Positions 62,747-64,000 of a stretch of 64,000 bases of DNA are shown piece after piece. The notes beneath the pieces were generated by a model. It saw only the letters and a program-made list of their open reading frames with translations, had not been told where the DNA came from and made no database searches. How positions within the stretch are numbered: position 1 is the first letter of the stretch; each line of letters begins with the position of its first letter. Origin of the DNA: Bacteroidales bacterium UBA6445 (GTDB lineage Bacteria; Bacteroidota; Bacteroidia; Bacteroidales; UBA932); NCBI GenBank assembly GCA_002439585.1, contig DJOF01000003.1, forward strand, positions 1 to 64,000, given 5' to 3'. Made by a program: the position numbers and the translations under genes.

Positions 62747-63497
62747 ATGAGACTTATAGACTTTATGAATGTCTTTCCTGATGAGGCAAGCTGCAGAAGC
62801 AAGTTGAAAGAATACTGAGAGAAGCAGGGTGTTGTTGCCCTCACTGCGGATGTACACAGAATTATTGGAAGAAGGACAAGGAATGCTACGAGTGCAAGCA
62901 TTGTCGCTACAGGCAGAGTCTCAAGGCAAACACCGTGATGCACGGCAGTCAACTTCCTTTGAGATACTGGTTCATAACGATGCACCTTCTTACAAGCACG
63001 AAGAAAAGTTTCTCCGCCGCTGAACTTAAGCGTCAGCTTGGGCACAAGAACTACAATCCGATATGGGCACTGCTTCATAAGCTCCGTAATGCTATGGGTA
63101 AAGAGACTCCGAATATGAGATATGTGGTATGGTCGAACTTGACGAAGACTTCTTCTACACGGAAACTCTTGATGAAGAGAAGGATAAGCCTCTCAAGCAT
63201 GGCAGGGGCAGCCAAAAGAAGAGCAAGGTGCTTGTAATGGCTCAGACTGAGGAAGGCACTCCCTTCAAGAAATCTGACAAGCCCACTTCCGTGAAGTATA
63301 TCAAGATGTTCGTCATTGAGAACCTCAAGTTCGAAACCATTGATGAGAAGGTCAGGATGTACATAGACCCAGACTCAACCATCAAGTCAGACGTTTCAAA
63401 GTCATATACAAACTTCAGTACAATTGTGAAAGAGCATATCCATCAAGTCATAGAGCCTAAGCAGGTCGGCAAGGTGTTGCCTTTGCAGTTCTTCTAG
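62747..63497 (+). pseudogene. Decayed IS1595-family transposase
   Basis: Joining three frames gives a transposase of the IS1595/ISXO2 group. The N-terminus reads MRLIDFMNVFPDEASCRSKL, a zinc ribbon CPHCGCTQNYW...CYECKHC follows, then RYRQSLKANTVMHGSQLPLRYW, and the DDE-domain start MVELDEDFFY. Lesions: a TGA at 62816-62818 where CGA/AGA is expected, a 1-nt loss near 62834 (frame 2 to frame 1), another near 63120 (to frame 3), and loss of the C-terminal third after KVLPLQFF, including the last catalytic residue. No terminal inverted repeats were found. It cannot be active. Confidence 0.85.
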
Positions 63498-63601
63498 CTG
63501 ACACCTGTTTTTTTGAGCTTGAACGAATGGCGTTTGATGGCATTGGGTGGATAAACATTCTGTTCAAGGTAGTCCTATCGTATATCGAGTAAGTGTGTGA
63601 T

Positions 63602-64000
63602 CTATCTATCTTTACGAAGTATGTCCCGACATTTTTCTGTGTATGTCTTTTTCAGACGGAATGTGCGGGGACACAACTCGGTCTCTGCATCCCGACAAAA
63701 CCTTGCGACATATTTTCCGGCATCGGCACGCCAGGCCGAAGCCGCCTCGTCAAACGAAGCGAGATCCCTCACGGCAATTCCCATCGTAAGAACCTCAGAC
63801 TCTCCCGGTGCGAGAAGCCTAGTCTTTGCAAAAGCCTTAAGTTCTACCTTTGGCTTGTCCAGAACCGAAGACTCCGGTGCAGAGACAAAGACCTCAGCCA
63901 CATCCTTTCCAGCAACTTTCCCGACATTTCTGACCCTCACGCTGAAGAACACGCTGTCCGCTTTAACTTTCACTGATGGCTCCGTCTGTTCAAACTCTGT
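63602..64000 (-). CDS. Glycoside hydrolase family 3 C-terminal fibronectin-III-like domain (5' part beyond window)
   Basis: The frame is open to the window edge, so only the C-terminal about 132 residues are visible. SVRVRNVGKVAGKDVAEVFVSAP... VELKAFAKTRLLAPGESEVLTMGIAVRDLASFDEAASAWRADAGKYVARF is the Fn3-like domain that closes GH3 beta-glucosidases and beta-xylosidases (GKxVAQVYV, LKxFxKxxLxPGE, FDxxxxxWxxxxGxYxxxxG pattern). The catalytic TIM-barrel and alpha/beta sandwich must lie to the right. The visible part is fairly GC-rich, like the TonB-type receptor gene. Sugar specificity cannot be judged. Confidence 0.85.
   Translation of the reverse strand, partial: TEFEQTEPSVKVKADSVFFSVRVRNVGKVAGKDVAEVFVSAPESSVLDKPKVELKAFAKTRLLAPGESEVLTMGIAVRDLASFDEAASAWRADAGKYVARFCRDAETELCPRTFRLKKTYTEKCRDILRKDR

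Overview
The window looks like a chromosomal segment of a Bacteroidota species, most likely order Bacteroidales. The evidence is: promoters of the TTTG-N19-TAnnTTTG (-33/-7) type in front of both tRNA genes and many CDSs; a complete nqrABCDEF operon; fimbrillin/DUF4906, DUF4493, DUF3575 and FISUMP surface proteins; a DPP-IV-type S9 peptidase; a class I fumarase; and a SusC-like OMP_b-brl_3 barrel. I cannot name a genus from the sequence alone.

Layout. (1) 1-1.2 kb: the 3' end of a FISUMP-type surface protein with two strong 3' hairpins, then tRNA-Asp (minus). (2) 1.4-7.5 kb: an hsp20 chaperone with a sigma54-like promoter, a 264-bp array of a 12-bp repeat, uvrA overlapped by a Stealth phosphotransferase, and a DUF4493/DUF6359 lipoprotein (minus). 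(3) 7.8-18.6 kb: pcrA/uvrD (minus) divergent from nqrABCDEF, then two fimbrillin-type lipoproteins. (4) 18.6-32.6 kb: tRNA-Gly, then a tight seven-gene cluster folC, alpha-2-macroglobulin-like protein, small membrane protein, HAMP-type receptor without output domain, trkH, RecD-like helicase, DPP-IV-like peptidase. (5) 32.8-45 kb: phosphohexomutase (minus) divergent from a THUMP-like methyltransferase, Pit transporter, then minus-strand metallophosphoesterase, PhoR/PhoB-like two-component pair with a small upstream ORF, K+/H+ antiporter, nth and ftsE. (6) 45-53 kb: a repeat-containing lipoprotein, flavodoxin-fold oxidoreductase, Ser-type sulfatase bracketed by imperfect direct repeats, prfB with its programmed +1 frameshift, and class I fumarase. 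(7) 53-58 kb: a four-gene outer-membrane operon (two DUF3575-type barrels, an OmpA-like/TPR protein, a larger barrel). (8) 58-64 kb: an accessory end with a GC-rich TonB-type outer membrane protein, an AAA_14/DUF4143 ATPase behind a large palindrome, a decayed IS1595-family transposase and the C-terminus of a GH3 glycosidase.

How it fits together. Most of the window is housekeeping: DNA repair (UvrA, PcrA, Nth), respiration (Na+-NQR, fumarase), ion and phosphate transport (TrkH, CPA1-type antiporter, Pit) and translation termination. Species-specific cell-surface genes are inserted between these. The least explained parts are the DUF3575/OmpA/TPR operon, the thioester-less macroglobulin cluster with the output-less receptor next to trkH, the 12-bp array before uvrA, and the regulatory architecture upstream of hsp20. 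No CRISPR array, prophage, restriction system or rRNA was seen.
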